The notes beneath the pieces are model-generated. The model was not told the DNA's origin, ran no database searches, and saw only the letters and a program-made list of their open reading frames with translations. The translations under genes and the position numbers were made by a program. This document shows, in pieces, positions 61,957-64,000 of a stretch of 64,000 nt of DNA (position 1 is its first letter; every line of letters starts with the position of its first letter). Source of the DNA: Alphaproteobacteria bacterium (GTDB lineage: Bacteria; Pseudomonadota; Alphaproteobacteria; Rhizobiales; JAJFHC01); assembly GCA_021775805.1 (NCBI GenBank), contig JAJFHD010000011.1, positions 118,606 through 182,605 on the forward strand, in the 5' to 3' direction.

Positions 61957-62721
61957 ATGACAGACGAAAGAACTGCCAAAGGATCGAGTATACGCCGGGT
62001 TCTGGAAATCCTTGAGGTGGCGGCCAATGCCAGTCGACCGCTAAACGCGACTGAGATTCATCTGATGCTGGATGTACCCAAACCGACTGCCCACCGGCTG
62101 TGTCAGACCCTGGTGGAAGAGGGATTTCTCACCCATGAGATCGACGGCAAGCGGTTGCTGCCCGGTCCGCGCTTGTCGAGGCTTGCTCTGGGGGCGCTGA
62201 ATGCGTCCGTGTTGTCTGCGGAGCGACGGACGATTCTGGAAGGGGTTGCCCGCAAGGTCGGTGAAACCAGCAATATCGCCGTGCCCGACGGCGCGCGGAT
62301 GCGGTATCTTGATCGTGTCGAGACGCATTGGCCTTTGAGAGTCCAGTTTCCCATTGGCACCAATGTCCCACTGCACTGCACCGCAAGCGGGAAAATGTAT
62401 CTCGCCAGCATGCCGACGGCGCGGCGTCGCAGGCTCGTTGACCAGTTGCCGCTGGACAGGTTTACGCCAAACACGATTACCGACAAGGCCCAGTTGAACG
62501 AGGCGCTCGATGTTGTGCGAGAACAGCAACTCGGTACGGATGATGAAGAATTTGTCGAGAACATGGTGGCGATCTCCGTGCCCATCGCGGCTAGTGACAA
62601 AAGGTGTGTGGGGACGCTGTCGTTCCACGCTCCCAATCAGCGCATGACGCTCGAAAGCGCCCGAACCTACCAGGACATCTTGAGAGAGGCTGCAGAGCGG
62701 TTAGGGACGCTGGGCGCCTGA
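61957..62721 (+). CDS. IclR family transcriptional regulator
   Basis: A 254-residue IclR-type regulator similar to the one at 54771: N-terminal HTH (IRRVLEILEVAANASRPLNA, DVPKPTAHRLCQTLVEEG) and effector domain with VPLHCTASGKMYLASMP and ISVPIAASDKR. It lies 177 bases after the TRAP operon on the same strand and is a likely regulator of it. Confidence 0.92.
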   Translation: MTDERTAKGSSIRRVLEILEVAANASRPLNATEIHLMLDVPKPTAHRLCQTLVEEGFLTHEIDGKRLLPGPRLSRLALGALNASVLSAERRTILEGVARKVGETSNIAVPDGARMRYLDRVETHWPLRVQFPIGTNVPLHCTASGKMYLASMPTARRRRLVDQLPLDRFTPNTITDKAQLNEALDVVREQQLGTDDEEFVENMVAISVPIAASDKRCVGTLSFHAPNQRMTLESARTYQDILREAAERLGTLGA

Positions 62722-63152
62722 TAGGGTGGGCGGGCGTCTCTCGCCAGTCCACCGCGTCCCGCAAAATGGGTGAAGGGGAGGTTCGAAAACCTACTTTCCA
62801 GGCATTTGAAAACTAACAAATTTTACAAAAGCGGAATAAAATGTATTGTTTTTGGATAATAAGTCAGGCATGAGATTGGAATCGGCGGTGAGAGTTGGGA
62901 AATGCTTTCTACACTTTTTGTGAAGAACTGCGAATTTCTGCGGAAAATTTGACTGGACCAATCATTGTTACGCGTTTGGACCTACAACTGCGCCCGGTTT
63001 GGACCTACGAAACGTTCTATTGAATTGCATTCGAGAAGAAAAACAGAACTCAGGCATCTCACCAGCCGGGAATAGGCGGTAGCTGAAGAGCCCAGGGGAT
63101 TGCGAAGGCTCTTTAGCCTACTGGTTCTGCAACCTGAAACAGGAGATACACC
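62722..63152. other. Regulatory region upstream of xsc
   Basis: These 431 bases carry no supported gene. The left part is AT-rich (62815-62870), unlike the neighbourhood. Three TGGACC repeats lie at 62954-63005, and the last part is the xsc leader with AGGAGA at 63141. Confidence 0.6.
62954..63005 (+). promoter_or_regulatory. Three TGGACC direct repeats at 23-bp spacing (TauR/MocR-type operator candidate)
   Basis: TGGACC occurs at 62954, 62977 and 63000, exactly 23 bases apart each time; the last two extend to the 12-base identical word GTTTGGACCTAC. MocR-type regulators bind direct repeats, and the TauR site of Rhodobacter, as I recall it, contains CTGGAC followed by Y-T-A-A. The taurine-linked xsc gene downstream fits this. 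Confidence 0.6.
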
Positions 63153-64000
63153 ATGAAAATGACAACCGAAGAAGCATTTGTAAAAGTGTTGCAGATGCAC
63201 GGGATTGAGCATGCGTTCGGAATCATTGGATCGGCCATGATGCCGGTGTCCGATATCTTTCCAAAGGCTGGGATCACATTCTGGGATTGCGCCCATGAAA
63301 CCAATGCAGCACTGATCGCCGACGGCTTTACGCGGACGACCGGCAAGATGGCCATGGCAATCGCCCAGAACGGCCCGGGTGTCACAGGATTCGTGACACC
63401 GATCAAGACCGCATACTGGAACCACACGCCGATGCTGCTGGTGACCCCGCAGGCTGCCAACAAGACGATCGGGCAGGGCGGCTTCCAGGAAGTCGAGCAG
63501 ATGGCTCTGTTCCGCGACATGGTCTGCTATCAGGAAGAACTGCGCGATGCGAGCCGGGTGGGCGAGGTGCTCAACCGGGTCATCGAAAAGGCCTGGCGCG
63601 GTTCCGCGCCGGCACAGATGAACATTCCGCGAGATTTCTGGACCCAAGTCATCGATATCGAGCTGCCTCAGATCGTGCGACTGGAACGTTCAGCTGGTGG
63701 TGCCAATGCCATCAGCCAAGCCGCTGAGCTGCTGACCGATGCAAAATTCCCGGTCATCCTCTCAGGCGCCGGCGTGGTGATCGGCAACGCGATTCCGGAC
63801 TGTGCGGCGCTGGCTGAAAAGCTCACGGCGCCGGTCTGCAGCGGCTACCAGCACAATGACAGTTTCCCCGGCAGCCATCCCATGGCGGTTGGCCCGTTGG
63901 GCTATAATGGTTCGAAGGCTGCGATGGAACTGATCGCCAAGGCTGTTGTCGTGCTGGCACTTGGCTCCCGCCTCTATCCGTTCTAGACGCTGCCGGGTTA
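63153..64000 (+). pseudogene. xsc: Sulfoacetaldehyde acetyltransferase gene with in-frame amber codon (runs off window)
   Basis: The first 277 codons encode the N-terminal part of Xsc, the thiamine-diphosphate enzyme that turns sulfoacetaldehyde and phosphate into acetyl phosphate and sulfite in taurine breakdown. Marks are KMTTEEAFVKVLQMHGIEHAF, GSAMMPVSDIFPKAGI, CAHETNAALIADG and NKTIGQGGFQEVEQMALF. At 63984 a TAG interrupts the frame after LGSRLYPF; the next codons read T-L-P-G, which continues the family pattern (R-L-N-P-F-S-T-L-P-G). A Ser codon TCG to TAG would need a single change. Xsc is about 590 residues. It may be a pseudogene, a sequencing error or a suppressed stop. AGGAGA precedes the start. 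Confidence 0.75.

Noticed and set aside
1..64000. Insertion sequences, prophage, CRISPR arrays, rRNA and tRNA genes
   Set aside because: No transposase, integrase or phage proteins, regular spacer arrays or conserved RNA sequences were seen on reading both strands.

Overview
The window is a G+C-rich, densely coded stretch of what looks like an alphaproteobacterial chromosome, probably marine or coastal. The basis is gene content: two TRAP transporters, ectoine breakdown, a taurine-type sulfoacetaldehyde acetyltransferase, MocR-, IclR- and TetR-type regulators, a DUF1127 protein and a gentisate route. No rRNA, tRNA, CRISPR array, insertion sequence or phage gene was seen. Genes are packed in operons, often with 4-base ATGA or GTGA overlaps.

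Region 1 (1-20424) is a large catabolic locus. A TetR-type regulator with an opine-dehydrogenase-like and a 3-hydroxyacyl-CoA-dehydrogenase-like gene runs leftward. Rightward run an EthD-like gene and an operon of two MaoC-type genes, a thiolase, a HyuA/HyuB pair, an acyl-CoA dehydrogenase, a split B12-dependent acyl-CoA mutase, a CaiB-type CoA-transferase and an SDR. A TRAP transporter and a D-2-hydroxyacid-dehydrogenase-like flavoprotein follow. Three near-identical palindromes (TTTAC-N5/6-GTAAA) beside the TetR gene and the operon look like its operators. HyuA carries an unusual acidic tail of about 196 residues. The substrate is unknown.

Region 2 (20630-32918) holds a MocR regulator divergent from a DUF1127 gene, then one-carbon genes: two MetF-like reductases, a Cys-rich MetV-like protein and an Old-Yellow-Enzyme-type demethylase-like flavoprotein. 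After these come an orphan molybdenum hydroxylase large subunit overlapping a DapA-family aldolase, an aspartate-dehydrogenase-like gene and a LysR regulator.

Region 3 (33068-39272) has a secreted caspase-like protein facing a four-gene block: TupA-like ATP-grasp, BshA-like glycosyltransferase, an unrecognised protein with faint BshC-like traits, and a BshB-like LmbE deacetylase. This resembles a bacillithiol-type thiol pathway, unexpected in this kind of bacterium, and is the best candidate here for an undescribed system.

Region 4 (39488-49063) contains a CoA-transferase, 4-hydroxybenzoate and 3-hydroxybenzoate hydroxylases, gentisate dioxygenase and a MarR regulator, then arginase with a divergent Lrp-type regulator, an orphan Tat-exported solute-binding protein and a cold-shock protein. 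Region 5 (49393-64000) contains an ectoine-breakdown operon (eutB, eutC, doeA), a phosphodiesterase, a short MetE-like methyltransferase, two IclR regulators, a GMC oxidoreductase, a TerC-family protein, a second TRAP transporter and, at the right edge, an xsc gene with an in-frame amber codon, preceded by three TGGACC repeats exactly 23 bp apart.
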